In this document: one piece after another, positions 7,746 to 18,372 of the stretch
Numbering within the stretch: the stretch's first letter is position 1
How the letters are laid out: every line of letters begins with the position of its first letter
Origin: Betaproteobacteria bacterium
GTDB taxonomy: Bacteria; Pseudomonadota; Gammaproteobacteria; Burkholderiales; SG8-39
Direction of reading: 5' to 3'
NCBI GenBank assembly: GCA_029865405.1
Contig: JAOUGZ010000003.1
Coordinates: 1-29,194, forward strand
DNA length: 29,194 bases
Made by a program: the position numbers and the translations under genes
The notes under the pieces: generated by a model
What the model was told of the DNA's origin: nothing
The model's input: only the letters and a program-made list of their open reading frames with translations
Database searches by the model: none

Positions 7746-9479
7746 TCAGTGGTTGTCTCTGGGAACGAAGCCGCCGCTCTGGCCGACGAGGAAATCGAGG
7801 TCGGCGCCTTCGGGCGCCTGCAGCACGTGGTCGAAGTACAGCTTCCAGTAGCCGCGCGCGAGCGGTGCTTTGGGTTTCTTCCACTGTGCGCGCCGCTTCG
7901 CCAGCACCTTCGGCGAAACGAGGAGCTGCAACCGGCGCTTGGCGACGTCGAGCTCGATCATGTCGCCATTTTCCACCAGCGCGAGCGTGCCGCCCGCGGC
8001 GGCCTCCGGCGCCACGTGCAGCACCACGGTGCCGTAGGCGGTGCCGCTCATCCTCGCGTCCGAGATGCGCACCATGTCGGTGATGCCCTTCTTCAGGAGC
8101 TTGGGCGCGAGCGGCATGTTGCCCACCTCGGCCATGCCCGGGTACCCCTTCGGCCCGCAGTTCTTCAGCACCATGATGCACTTGGCGTCGATGTCGAGGT
8201 TCGGATCGTCGATCCGCTTGTGGAAGTCCTCGATGTTCTCGAATACCACGGCGCGGCCGCGGTGCTTGAGGAGCTTGGGCGTCGCCGCCGAGGGCTTGAT
8301 GATGGCGCCGTCGGGGCACAGGTTGCCGCGCAGCACGGCGATGCCGGTGTCCTTCTTGAACGGCTTCCTGAAGGTGTGGATTACGTCGCGGTTCCAGCAC
8401 GGCGCGTCCTTATTGTTCTCCCACAGCGTGCGGCCGTTCACGGTGGGCGCGTTCTTGTGCAGCTTGCCGGCTTCGCCCAGCTCGCGGATTACCGCCGGCA
8501 GCCCGCCCGCGTAGTAGAAATCCTCCATCAGGTACTTGCCGGAGGGCATGAGGTTGAGGAGCGTGTGCACGCCGCGCCCGAGCCAGTCCCAGTCGGCGAG
8601 CTTGAGGTCGACGCCGATGCGCCGCGCGATGGCGATGAGGTGGATCACGGCGTTGGTCGAGCCGCCGATCGCCGCGTTGACGCGGATCGCGTTCTCGAAC
8701 GCCTGCTTGGTGAGGATCTTCGAGAGCTGCAGGTTCTCCTTAACCATCTCGACTGCGCGCCGCCCCGCCATGCGCGCGAGGACGTTCCTGCGCGCATCCA
8801 CCGCGGGAATGGCGGCGTTCCCCGGCATGCCGACGCCGAGCGACTCGACCATCGAGGCCATGGTGGAAGCCGTGCCCATCGTCATGCAGTGCCCGTGCGA
8901 GCGGTGCATGCAGGACTCGGCCTCGTGGAACTCCTCGAGCGTGATCTTGCCCGCGCGCAGCTCCTCCGACATCGACCAGGTGTTGGTGCCCGAGCCGATG
9001 TCGGTGCCGCGGTATTTGCCCGAGAGCATCGGCCCGCCCGAGACCGCCACCGTCGGCAGGTCGACGCTGGCGGCGCCCATGAGGAGCGAGGGCGTCGTCT
9101 TGTCGCAGCCGACCAGCAGCACCACGCCGTCCAGGGGATTGGCGCGGATCGACTCCTCGACGTCCATGCTGGCGAGGTTGCGATACAGCATCGCCGTAGG
9201 ACGCAGCAGCGTCTCGCCGAGCGACATCACCGGGAACTCCAGCGGGAAGCCGCCCGCCTCGAGCACTCCCGCCTTGACGTGCTCGGCGATGGTGCGGAAG
9301 TGCGAGTTGCAGGGCACGAGCTCCGAGTACGTGTTGCAGATGCCGATCACCGGCCGGCCGTCGAACTGGTCCTGCGGGATACCGCGGTTCTTGGTCCAGC
9401 TGCGGTAGATGAAGCCGTAGATGTCCTGGCGGCCGAACCATTGCACGCTGCGAAGGGGGATGACTTTCTTTTTCGCCAT
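7746..9479 (-). CDS. IlvD/Edd-family sugar-acid dehydratase (L-arabonate dehydratase-like)
   Basis: A 577-residue iron-sulfur dehydratase. Length and sequence style fit the L-arabonate/D-xylonate/fuconate branch rather than dihydroxy-acid dehydratase or 6-phosphogluconate dehydratase. Probable cluster ligands are Cys57 (ELVPCNSHF), Cys125 (LLVGCDKTTPS) and Cys198 (HGHCMTMGTAST), spaced as in characterised L-arabonate dehydratase. The C-terminal SDARMSGTAYGTVVLHVAPE carries the conserved catalytic Ser region. The product is a 2-keto-3-deoxy sugar acid. It follows the SDR gene by one base and precedes the UxaA-family gene by 11 bases in one transcript, so this operon has two dehydratases from unrelated families. 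A lysine-rich start (MAKKKVIPL) is normal for the branch. Confidence 0.93.
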   Translation of the reverse strand: MAKKKVIPLRSVQWFGRQDIYGFIYRSWTKNRGIPQDQFDGRPVIGICNTYSELVPCNSHFRTIAEHVKAGVLEAGGFPLEFPVMSLGETLLRPTAMLYRNLASMDVEESIRANPLDGVVLLVGCDKTTPSLLMGAASVDLPTVAVSGGPMLSGKYRGTDIGSGTNTWSMSEELRAGKITLEEFHEAESCMHRSHGHCMTMGTASTMASMVESLGVGMPGNAAIPAVDARRNVLARMAGRRAVEMVKENLQLSKILTKQAFENAIRVNAAIGGSTNAVIHLIAIARRIGVDLKLADWDWLGRGVHTLLNLMPSGKYLMEDFYYAGGLPAVIRELGEAGKLHKNAPTVNGRTLWENNKDAPCWNRDVIHTFRKPFKKDTGIAVLRGNLCPDGAIIKPSAATPKLLKHRGRAVVFENIEDFHKRIDDPNLDIDAKCIMVLKNCGPKGYPGMAEVGNMPLAPKLLKKGITDMVRISDARMSGTAYGTVVLHVAPEAAAGGTLALVENGDMIELDVAKRRLQLLVSPKVLAKRRAQWKKPKAPLARGYWKLYFDHVLQAPEGADLDFLVGQSGGFVPRDNH

Positions 9480-9480
9480 G

Positions 9481-10185
9481 TCAGTACGTTGCCCTTCCGC
9501 CGGAAATGTCGAACACGCCCGCGGTGGTGAACGAGCAGTCCTCGGTCGCGAGCCAGCAGGCCATCGCCGCGATCTCGTCCACCGTCACGAAGCGCCCCAT
9601 CGGGATCTTGGAGAGCATGAACTGCGCGAACTCGGGCGTCACCTGGTCGAGGATCGCGGTCTGCGCCGCCGCCGGGGTGATGCAGTTGACGAGCACGCCG
9701 GTCTTGGCGAGCTCCTTGCCGAGCGCCTTGGTGAAGGCGATGACGCCGCCCTTGGCCGCCGCGTAGGCCGCCGCGTTGGGGTTGCCTTCCTTGCCGGCGA
9801 TCGAGGCGATGTTGATGATACGGCCGTACTTCGCCTTCACCATGTGGGGCACCACGGCGCGGCAGCACAGGAACGGGCCGTTCAGGTCGATGTCGATGAC
9901 CCGCTTCCATTCCGCCACCGGGTACTCGGTGACCGGCACGGTCGGGCCGGCGATGCCGGCGTTGTTGACCAGGATGTCGATCTTGCCGAGCTCGGCCAGC
10001 GCCTTCGCCGTGGCGCGCTCGATCGCCTTCTGGTCGGTCACGTCCACCGGGTCGGCCTTGTCGCCCACGTCCCAGATGCGCACCTTGGCGCCCGAGGCTT
10101 CGAGGCGCTTGACGATCGCCGCGCCGATGCCGATCAGTCCGCCGGTGACGATGGCGGTGCGGCCCTTCAGGTCGAGTTGGTTCAT
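9481..10185 (-). CDS. short-chain dehydrogenase/reductase, probable sugar or sugar-acid dehydrogenase
   Basis: A 234-residue classical SDR. The Rossmann glycine motif TGGLIGIG is near residue 14, NNAGI near 79, the active-site Ser lies in INIASIAGKEGNPNAAAYAAAKGG, and the Tyr-x-x-x-Lys pair sits in YAAAK near residue 145. An Asp at the end of strand 2 (VRIWDVGD) favours NAD(H). The ATG at 10185 overlaps the stop of the upstream sugar permease as ATGA. Context suggests it oxidises the imported sugar or a 2-keto-3-deoxy intermediate. The exact substrate is not assignable; SDRs of this type are often labelled 3-oxoacyl-ACP reductase by default, which the context argues against. Confidence 0.9.
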   Translation of the reverse strand: MNQLDLKGRTAIVTGGLIGIGAAIVKRLEASGAKVRIWDVGDKADPVDVTDQKAIERATAKALAELGKIDILVNNAGIAGPTVPVTEYPVAEWKRVIDIDLNGPFLCCRAVVPHMVKAKYGRIINIASIAGKEGNPNAAAYAAAKGGVIAFTKALGKELAKTGVLVNCITPAAAQTAILDQVTPEFAQFMLSKIPMGRFVTVDEIAAMACWLATEDCSFTTAGVFDISGGRATY

Positions 10186-11075
10186 TCCTTGACGGCTCCA
10201 GTCATGGCAGAAACGTAGTGTTCTACGAAGAACGCGTACAGGATGACGAGCGGCAGCGAGCCCACCAGCGCGCCCGCCATGAGCGAGCCCCAGCGGTACT
10301 GGTCGCCGTCGGTGAACGCGGACAGGATCGCCACCGGCACGGTCTTCTTCTCGGTCGAGTTGATGAAGGTCAGCGCATAGATGAACTCGTTCCAGCACAG
10401 CGTCAGGCTGAAGATCGCCGCCGAGATCAGCCCGGGGATGGCGAGCGGCAGCACGATCTTCCACAGGATCTGCCAGCGCGTGGCGCCGTCGATCAGCGCA
10501 CACTCCTCGAGCTCGTACGGGATGGTCTTGAAGTAGCCCATCAGGAGCCACGTCGAGAACGGGATCAGGATCGTCGGATAGGTGAGAATCAGCGCGAAGG
10601 GCGTATCGAACAGGCCGTACTGGAATACCACGGTGGAGAGCGGGATGAACAGAATCGAAGGCGGCACCAGGTAGGCGAGGAAGATGAGGCCGCCGGCGGT
10701 CTGCGCGCCGCGGTAGCGGATGCGCACGATGGCGTAGGCGGCGAACACGCTGGCAATCAGCGACAGGATGGTTGCCGACACCGCGATGAACATGGTGTTC
10801 CACAGCCACAGCGGATAGTCGGTCTTGAACAGCAGGTCGTTGATGTGCTCGAGCGTCGGGCTCACCGTCCAGAACGGGTTGTGCGTTTCGAGGTCGAGCA
10901 AATGTTCCTTCGGCTTCACCGCGGTCACCGTCATCCAGTAAAACGGGAACAGCAGCACGATCACGATAATCGACAGCGGCAGGTACAGCGTCACCAGGCG
11001 CCGCGGCAGCGTCGACAGGTAGCTCATGCCCTCCGACTCATCGCCGCCTGCCAGCGTACTCTTTGGATCAGTCAT
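10182..11075 (-). CDS. sugar ABC transporter permease, MalG/UgpE type
   Basis: A 297-residue inner-membrane protein with about six helices: N-terminal membrane entry at LYLPLSIIVIVLLFPFYWM, periplasmic loop, and the cytoplasmic EAA-type coupling motif EECALIDGATRWQILWKIVLP near residue 205. The length and KPKEHLL segment after the first helix are typical of the carbohydrate-uptake CUT1 family. The ATG at 11075 (MTDPKSTLAGG) is chosen over a longer open frame; it overlaps the first permease stop by eight bases. It should pair with the permease at 11068-11979, the binding protein and the MalK-type ATPase upstream. Confidence 0.94.
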   Translation of the reverse strand: MTDPKSTLAGGDESEGMSYLSTLPRRLVTLYLPLSIIVIVLLFPFYWMTVTAVKPKEHLLDLETHNPFWTVSPTLEHINDLLFKTDYPLWLWNTMFIAVSATILSLIASVFAAYAIVRIRYRGAQTAGGLIFLAYLVPPSILFIPLSTVVFQYGLFDTPFALILTYPTILIPFSTWLLMGYFKTIPYELEECALIDGATRWQILWKIVLPLAIPGLISAAIFSLTLCWNEFIYALTFINSTEKKTVPVAILSAFTDGDQYRWGSLMAGALVGSLPLVILYAFFVEHYVSAMTGAVKE

Positions 11076-11979
11076 CGCTATCGCCTTGCTGCCACTTGCG
11101 CCGCTGCAGGCCGAACCAGGAGAACATGATTGCGGCGAGCAGGAACGGGACCATCGCCGTGGACACCGCCGCACCCTCGCCGATGCGCGAGCCGAGGATC
11201 GCGGTGTTGTAGGACATGGTGGCCATCAGCTCGGTGGCCCCGGCCGGGCCGCCGTTGGTGAGCACCTTGATCAGCTGGAAATCGGTGAAGGTGAACAGCA
11301 CCGAGAAGGTCATCACCACCGCGATGATCGGCGTGAGCAGTGGGTAGGTGATGCGCACGAACATCTGCCAGGGCGACGCACCGTCGAGCGTCGCCGCCTC
11401 ATACAGCGACGGCGGCACGGTCTGCAGGCCGGCGAGAAGCGATATCGCGATGAACGGCACGCCGCGCCAGACGTTGGCGAAGATCACGCTCCAGCGCGCG
11501 TTCCACGGATCGCCGAGGAAGTCGATGTTGCCCTCGATCCAGCCGAGCTGCTTCAGCGACCAGGAGATGATCGAGAACTGCGGGTCGTAGATCCACCAGA
11601 AGGCGATCGCCGAGAGCACCGTCGGCACGATGAACGGGATGAGGATGATCGCCCGCATGATCGCCTTGAACGGCATGTTCTGATTGAGCAGCAGCGCCAG
11701 GTACAGACCGATGGCGAACTTGAACACGCTGGCGACGAAGGTGTAAAGCAGCGTGAAGAAAACGGCGGTCTGGAACTTCGAGTCGCCGATGATCCACTCG
11801 TAGTTCTCCAAACCGATGAACTTGCCCGGTGTGCCGATGCGCGCGTCGGTGAACGACAGCCAGATGCCCAGGCCGAGCGGGTAGACGAGGAACGCGATGA
11901 GAAACGCGGCGGCAGGCAGCATGAACCAGAACCCAAGCCAGTTCCGGTTCATGCGCAGCTCCGTCCAGTTCAGAGCCAT
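11068..11979 (-). CDS. sugar ABC transporter permease, MalF/UgpA type
   Basis: A 303-residue CUT1-family permease with six predicted helices. The first is FWFMLPAAAFLIAFLVYPLGLGIWL. The EAA coupling loop is YEAATLDGASPWQMFVRITYPLL near residue 200. The segment TNGGPAGATELM near the end is a common MalF/UgpA feature. The ATG at 11979 is preceded by a G-rich stretch (GGGGGCAGGCGGGC) that can serve as ribosome site. It follows the binding protein gene by 25 bases. It forms the heterodimeric membrane channel with the next permease. Confidence 0.94.
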   Translation of the reverse strand: MALNWTELRMNRNWLGFWFMLPAAAFLIAFLVYPLGLGIWLSFTDARIGTPGKFIGLENYEWIIGDSKFQTAVFFTLLYTFVASVFKFAIGLYLALLLNQNMPFKAIMRAIILIPFIVPTVLSAIAFWWIYDPQFSIISWSLKQLGWIEGNIDFLGDPWNARWSVIFANVWRGVPFIAISLLAGLQTVPPSLYEAATLDGASPWQMFVRITYPLLTPIIAVVMTFSVLFTFTDFQLIKVLTNGGPAGATELMATMSYNTAILGSRIGEGAAVSTAMVPFLLAAIMFSWFGLQRRKWQQGDSDD

Positions 11980-12004
11980 GCCCGCCTGCCCCCGCCCGCG
12001 CGCC

Positions 12005-13345
12005 CTAGCGGTAGATGCGCCGCGCCTGGCGGTCGGCCACCGCCATCGCGTCCTTGATGCTCGCCCGGTCCGTGCAGACTGTGGCGAACATGTCGAGGAT
12101 CACGAAGTCGGCGAGCGCCGAGGCTGCCTTCTCGCCCACCGAGCCCAAACCGCCCGCCGTCAGCGTGCGCTTGGCCGCGTCGCGCACGATGGAGAGCTTC
12201 GGGTCCGAGGTCCAGACCGGGTTGGCGTCGTAGGCGTTGAGCGGATGCGTGATGTAGGCCACCGCCGCCTCGAGCCACTTGTTGTAGTTCTCCGCCTCCA
12301 TGGTGAACGCCATGAACGCCTTGCAGGCGTTCGGCACCTTGGTGTACTTCATGGCCAGCATCGGGTAGGCGATGTGGAACTCGGTCGGCTTGCCGACCGG
12401 GCCGACCGGCCACAGCGAGTGGTTCATGTCGTCGACGATCTCCTTCATCTTGGCGTCGCCCTTCGCGGCGCCCGCCTTGGCGGCGGCGTAGATCGACACG
12501 CCGTTGTTGGTGAGCGAGATCTCGCTGGTGAGGAAGGCCTTGTTGTTGAAGGCGTCGTTCCAGGCCGCGGTGCCGGGCGCGAAGTAGCCGGACATCTGCT
12601 TGGCGTACTCCAGCGCCTTCGCGGTCTCGGGGGAATTAATGATCACCTTGTCTTTCCTGTCGACGAGATTGCCGCCGAACGCCCACAGGCACCAGTGCAC
12701 CCAGGCGTTGCCGTCGCCCGAGGCGCGGCCCAGGGCAAAGCCGCCCGGCTGGCTTTTCTCCTTCAGCGCCTTCATCAGCTCCATGAAGCCCGCGGTGTCC
12801 TGCGGGATCGTCTTGAAGCCCGCTTTCTCGATCATGCTCTGGCGGTAGTTGATGACGTTGCCGTTGTAGCCCACCGGGATGTCGATCCACTTGTTGCCAG
12901 ACTTGCCGTAGACCACGGCGCTGTCGACCCAGCCGCCGTACTTCTTGCCGAGGTAGTTGGCCACGTCGGTGACATCCATGCACTTCGCCGGGAACAGGTG
13001 CGGCAGCGAGTACAGACCCCAGAACAGGTCCGGCCCCTGGCCGGTGTTCGCGGCGACCGAGGCCTTCGGCTGCACGTCGTCGAGCGACTCGTTTAGCACC
13101 GTCACCTGCACGCCTGTCGCCTTGGTGAAGGCCGCGACCAGCGCCATGAAGCCGTCCTCTTCGGACTGCACGAAGCGCTTCCAGCGCAGCAGCTGGAGCT
13201 TGGCGCCCTTCTCCGGCTTCCACGGCGCGCTCTGCGCCCAGGCCTTGGCAAAGAGCTCGAGATGGGCCGCCTGCAGCGCGGCGGCGCCGGCGAGCGCGGC
13301 GCCGCCTTTCAGTACGTCGCGGCGTGTGGTTTTGCGTTCAGTCAT
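12005..13345 (-). CDS. family 1 extracellular solute-binding protein with twin-arginine signal
   Basis: A 446-residue periplasmic sugar-binding protein (UgpB/MalE superfamily). The N-terminus has a Tat signal: RRDVLKG at residues 8-14, a hydrophobic stretch GGAALAGAAALQAA, and a likely cut near AWAQS. The mature part has features of cluster 1 binding proteins, for example WDIPVGYNG-like IDIPVGYNGNVINYRQSMIEKAG near 155 and many Trp/Tyr residues that can stack on sugar rings. The ATG at 13345 has a strong AGGAGGAG site seven bases upstream, so it is preferred over the ATG at 13378. It delivers substrate to the two permeases downstream. The ligand is unknown, but neighbouring dehydratases point to an aldose or sugar acid. 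Confidence 0.94.
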   Translation of the reverse strand: MTERKTTRRDVLKGGAALAGAAALQAAHLELFAKAWAQSAPWKPEKGAKLQLLRWKRFVQSEEDGFMALVAAFTKATGVQVTVLNESLDDVQPKASVAANTGQGPDLFWGLYSLPHLFPAKCMDVTDVANYLGKKYGGWVDSAVVYGKSGNKWIDIPVGYNGNVINYRQSMIEKAGFKTIPQDTAGFMELMKALKEKSQPGGFALGRASGDGNAWVHWCLWAFGGNLVDRKDKVIINSPETAKALEYAKQMSGYFAPGTAAWNDAFNNKAFLTSEISLTNNGVSIYAAAKAGAAKGDAKMKEIVDDMNHSLWPVGPVGKPTEFHIAYPMLAMKYTKVPNACKAFMAFTMEAENYNKWLEAAVAYITHPLNAYDANPVWTSDPKLSIVRDAAKRTLTAGGLGSVGEKAASALADFVILDMFATVCTDRASIKDAMAVADRQARRIYR

Positions 13346-13395
13346 GTGCGTCTCCTCCTGGTTGTGGTTCGCATGCAAGTAACGACGGGCGGCCT

Positions 13396-16301
<2,906 letters not shown>

Positions 16302-16308
16302 GCGCCGG

Positions 16309-17067
16309 CTAGAACATCGAGCTGGAGAAGCCCCCGTCCACCGGCAGCGCGGTGCCGGTGACGAAGTCGCTCGCCGGGCTGCAGAAGTACACCGCCGTGC
16401 CGGCAAGGTCCGCCGGTTCACCCCAGCGCCGCGCCGGCGTGCGCGCGACGACGCGCTCGTGCGCCTCAGGAAAGTTGCGCCGCAGGTTGCGCGTCAGATC
16501 GGTGTCGATGAAGCCGGGCAGGATGCTGTTGACCTGGATGTTGTCCTTCGCCCAGGCGGACGCGAGGCTCTTGGTCAGCTGCACCACGGCGCCCTTGCTC
16601 GCCGCGTACACGGGGCCGACGTCGAAGCCGAAGATGCTGGTCATCGAGCCGATGGTGACGATCTTGCCGCCGCCGCGCTTCTTCATCTCGGGATAGGCCG
16701 CCTGGCAGCACGCGAACACCGATGAAAGGTTGGTGTCCATGATGCGGTGCCACTCTTCCATCGTGTAGTCCTGCGGCGGCTTGCGGACGTTGATGCCCGC
16801 GTTCGCGACGAGGATGTCGAGGCCGCCAAAGGCCTTGACCGTGTCGGCCACCATGCGCTTCACCGCGGCCTCGTCGTTCACGTCGACCTGCAAGGCGATG
16901 GCGTTACTGCCGAGCGCCTTCACTGCAGCCTGGTTCTTGGCCTCGTTCCTGCCGGCGATGGCCACCTTCGCCCCGGCCTGCACGAGGCCCTTGGCGATGC
17001 CCAGGCCGATGCCGCCGTTGCCGCCCGTCACCAGGGCGGTCTTGCCTTTCAGATCAAAGGGATTCAT
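16309..17067 (-). CDS. SDR resembling 2-deoxy-D-gluconate 3-dehydrogenase (KduD-like)
   Basis: A 252-residue classical SDR. It begins MNPFDLKGKTALVTGGNGGIGLGIAKGL, with TGGNGGIG as the cofactor loop; an Arg after strand 2 (VAIAGRNEAK) is compatible with NADP(H). Other motifs are VANAGINVRKPP near 87, IGSMTSIFGFDVGPVYAASKGA with the catalytic Ser, Tyr and Lys, and VNSILPGFIDTDLTRNL. The ATG at 17067 gives the family N-terminus; the longer frame would extend into the divergent promoter gap. It is divergent from the amidohydrolase gene by 44 bases and convergent with the FAH hydrolase. Its role in the sugar pathway is plausible but unproven, because SDR substrates cannot be read from sequence. 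Confidence 0.9.
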   Translation of the reverse strand: MNPFDLKGKTALVTGGNGGIGLGIAKGLVQAGAKVAIAGRNEAKNQAAVKALGSNAIALQVDVNDEAAVKRMVADTVKAFGGLDILVANAGINVRKPPQDYTMEEWHRIMDTNLSSVFACCQAAYPEMKKRGGGKIVTIGSMTSIFGFDVGPVYAASKGAVVQLTKSLASAWAKDNIQVNSILPGFIDTDLTRNLRRNFPEAHERVVARTPARRWGEPADLAGTAVYFCSPASDFVTGTALPVDGGFSSSMF

Positions 17068-17111
17068 GCCAAAAGTGTAATGGGGTAAGCTAGCCCACAG
17101 CAATCGCGGCC

Positions 17112-18362
17112 ATGGACAACCTGCGTATCGACGCGGACCGGCTCTGGGGCTCGCTCACGGAGCTGGCGGAGATCGGCGCCACTCCCAAGGGCGGCGTAAG
17201 ACGCTTGACGCTCACCGAGGAAGACCGGCGCGCCCGCGACCTGTTCGCGCGCTGGGCACGCGAGGCCGGCCTCTCGGTCGAAGTCGACGCCATTGGCAAC
17301 ATCTTCGCGCGCCGCGCAGGCGCCGATCCGTCGCTGCCGCCGGTCGCCATGGGCAGCCACCTCGACTCGCAGCCCTCGGGCGGCAAATTCGACGGCGCCT
17401 ACGGCGTCATCGCCGGGCTCGAGGTGCTGCGCACGCTGAACGACGCCGGCGTCGCCACGCGCGCGCCGATGGAAGTGGTGTCCTGGACCAACGAGGAGGG
17501 CTCGCGCTTCCAGCCCGTGATGATGGGCTCTGGTGTGTTCGCGAACGTCTTTACCCTCGAGCACGTGCGCGCGCAGAAGGACCTCGACGGCGTCGCGGTC
17601 GGCGACGCGCTGCAAGCCATCGGCTACGCCGGCGCCGCCCGGCCGCACCGCCTTGGCGCCTATTTCGAGGCGCACATCGAGCAGGGCCCGGTGCTGGAGA
17701 ACGAGAACAAGACCATCGGCGTGGTGCAGGGTGCGCTCGGCCAGCGCTGGTACGACGTGACCGTGACCGGCCAGGACGCGCACGCCGGCCCGACGCCGAT
17801 GGAGCTGCGGCGCGACGCGCTGATCGGCGCCAGCCGCCTTGTGCTGGAAGTGAACCGCATCGCCCGCACCTTCCCGGACTACGCGCGCGGCACCGTCGGC
17901 TTCATGCAGGTGAAGCCGAACTCGCGCAACGTCATCCCCGGCGAGGTGCGCACGTCGGTGGATTTCCGCAACGCGAAGGCCGCGACGCTCGACGCGATGT
18001 GCGAGGAACTCAAGCGGGTGGCGCGGGTGATCGAAGGCGAATGCCGGGTGGCGATCGAGCTGCGCGAGACGGTGTACTTCAAGCCCTGCGAGTTCGACGC
18101 CGGCCTGGTGGCGAGCGTGCGCGAGGCGGCCGGCGCGCTCGGGTACAGCCATCGCGACATCGTCAGCGGCGCCGGGCACGACGCCGTGTACGTCGCGCGC
18201 GTCGCGCCCACGGCGATGATTTTCATTCCCTGCGAGGGGGGTATCAGCCACAATGAGATGGAAAGCGCCGCGCTGGCGGATCTGACCGCCGGCGGCAACG
18301 TGCTTTTGCACGCGGCGCTGCGTAAGGCGGGAATCGCGGGCGCGGCCCGCGCCGCAGCCTAG
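17112..18362 (+). CDS. hydantoinase/carbamoylase-family amidohydrolase (beta-ureidopropionase or N-carbamoyl amino acid hydrolase)
   Basis: A 416-residue M20-type binuclear metal amidase. Metal-ligand candidates are His83 and Asp85 (GSHLDSQ), Asp94 (GKFDGAYG), Glu128-Glu129 (SWTNEEGSRF), His188 (FEAHIEQGP) and His380 (GGISHNE). The dimerisation lid carries GQDAHAGPTPMELRRDAL near 223. The family includes N-carbamoyl-L-amino acid hydrolase, beta-ureidopropionase and allantoate amidohydrolase. The gene ends ten bases before a beta-alanine:pyruvate-type aminotransferase, which favours hydrolysis of N-carbamoyl-beta-alanine to beta-alanine, ammonia and carbon dioxide, the last step of reductive pyrimidine breakdown. 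No dihydropyrimidinase or dihydropyrimidine dehydrogenase is in the window, so the assignment stays tentative. Confidence 0.92.
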   Translation: MDNLRIDADRLWGSLTELAEIGATPKGGVRRLTLTEEDRRARDLFARWAREAGLSVEVDAIGNIFARRAGADPSLPPVAMGSHLDSQPSGGKFDGAYGVIAGLEVLRTLNDAGVATRAPMEVVSWTNEEGSRFQPVMMGSGVFANVFTLEHVRAQKDLDGVAVGDALQAIGYAGAARPHRLGAYFEAHIEQGPVLENENKTIGVVQGALGQRWYDVTVTGQDAHAGPTPMELRRDALIGASRLVLEVNRIARTFPDYARGTVGFMQVKPNSRNVIPGEVRTSVDFRNAKAATLDAMCEELKRVARVIEGECRVAIELRETVYFKPCEFDAGLVASVREAAGALGYSHRDIVSGAGHDAVYVARVAPTAMIFIPCEGGISHNEMESAALADLTAGGNVLLHAALRKAGIAGAARAAA

Positions 18363-18372
18363 GAGAACCGAC

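Noticed and set aside
7746..9479. Dihydroxy-acid dehydratase (ilvD) or 6-phosphogluconate dehydratase (edd) as the identity of the IlvD/Edd-family gene
   Set aside because: The length of 577, the Cys spacing (57, 125, 198) and the sequence around GTAYGTVVLHVAPE fit the sugar-acid branch better, and the operon is catabolic with a sugar importer. No other branched-chain or Entner-Doudoroff genes are present.
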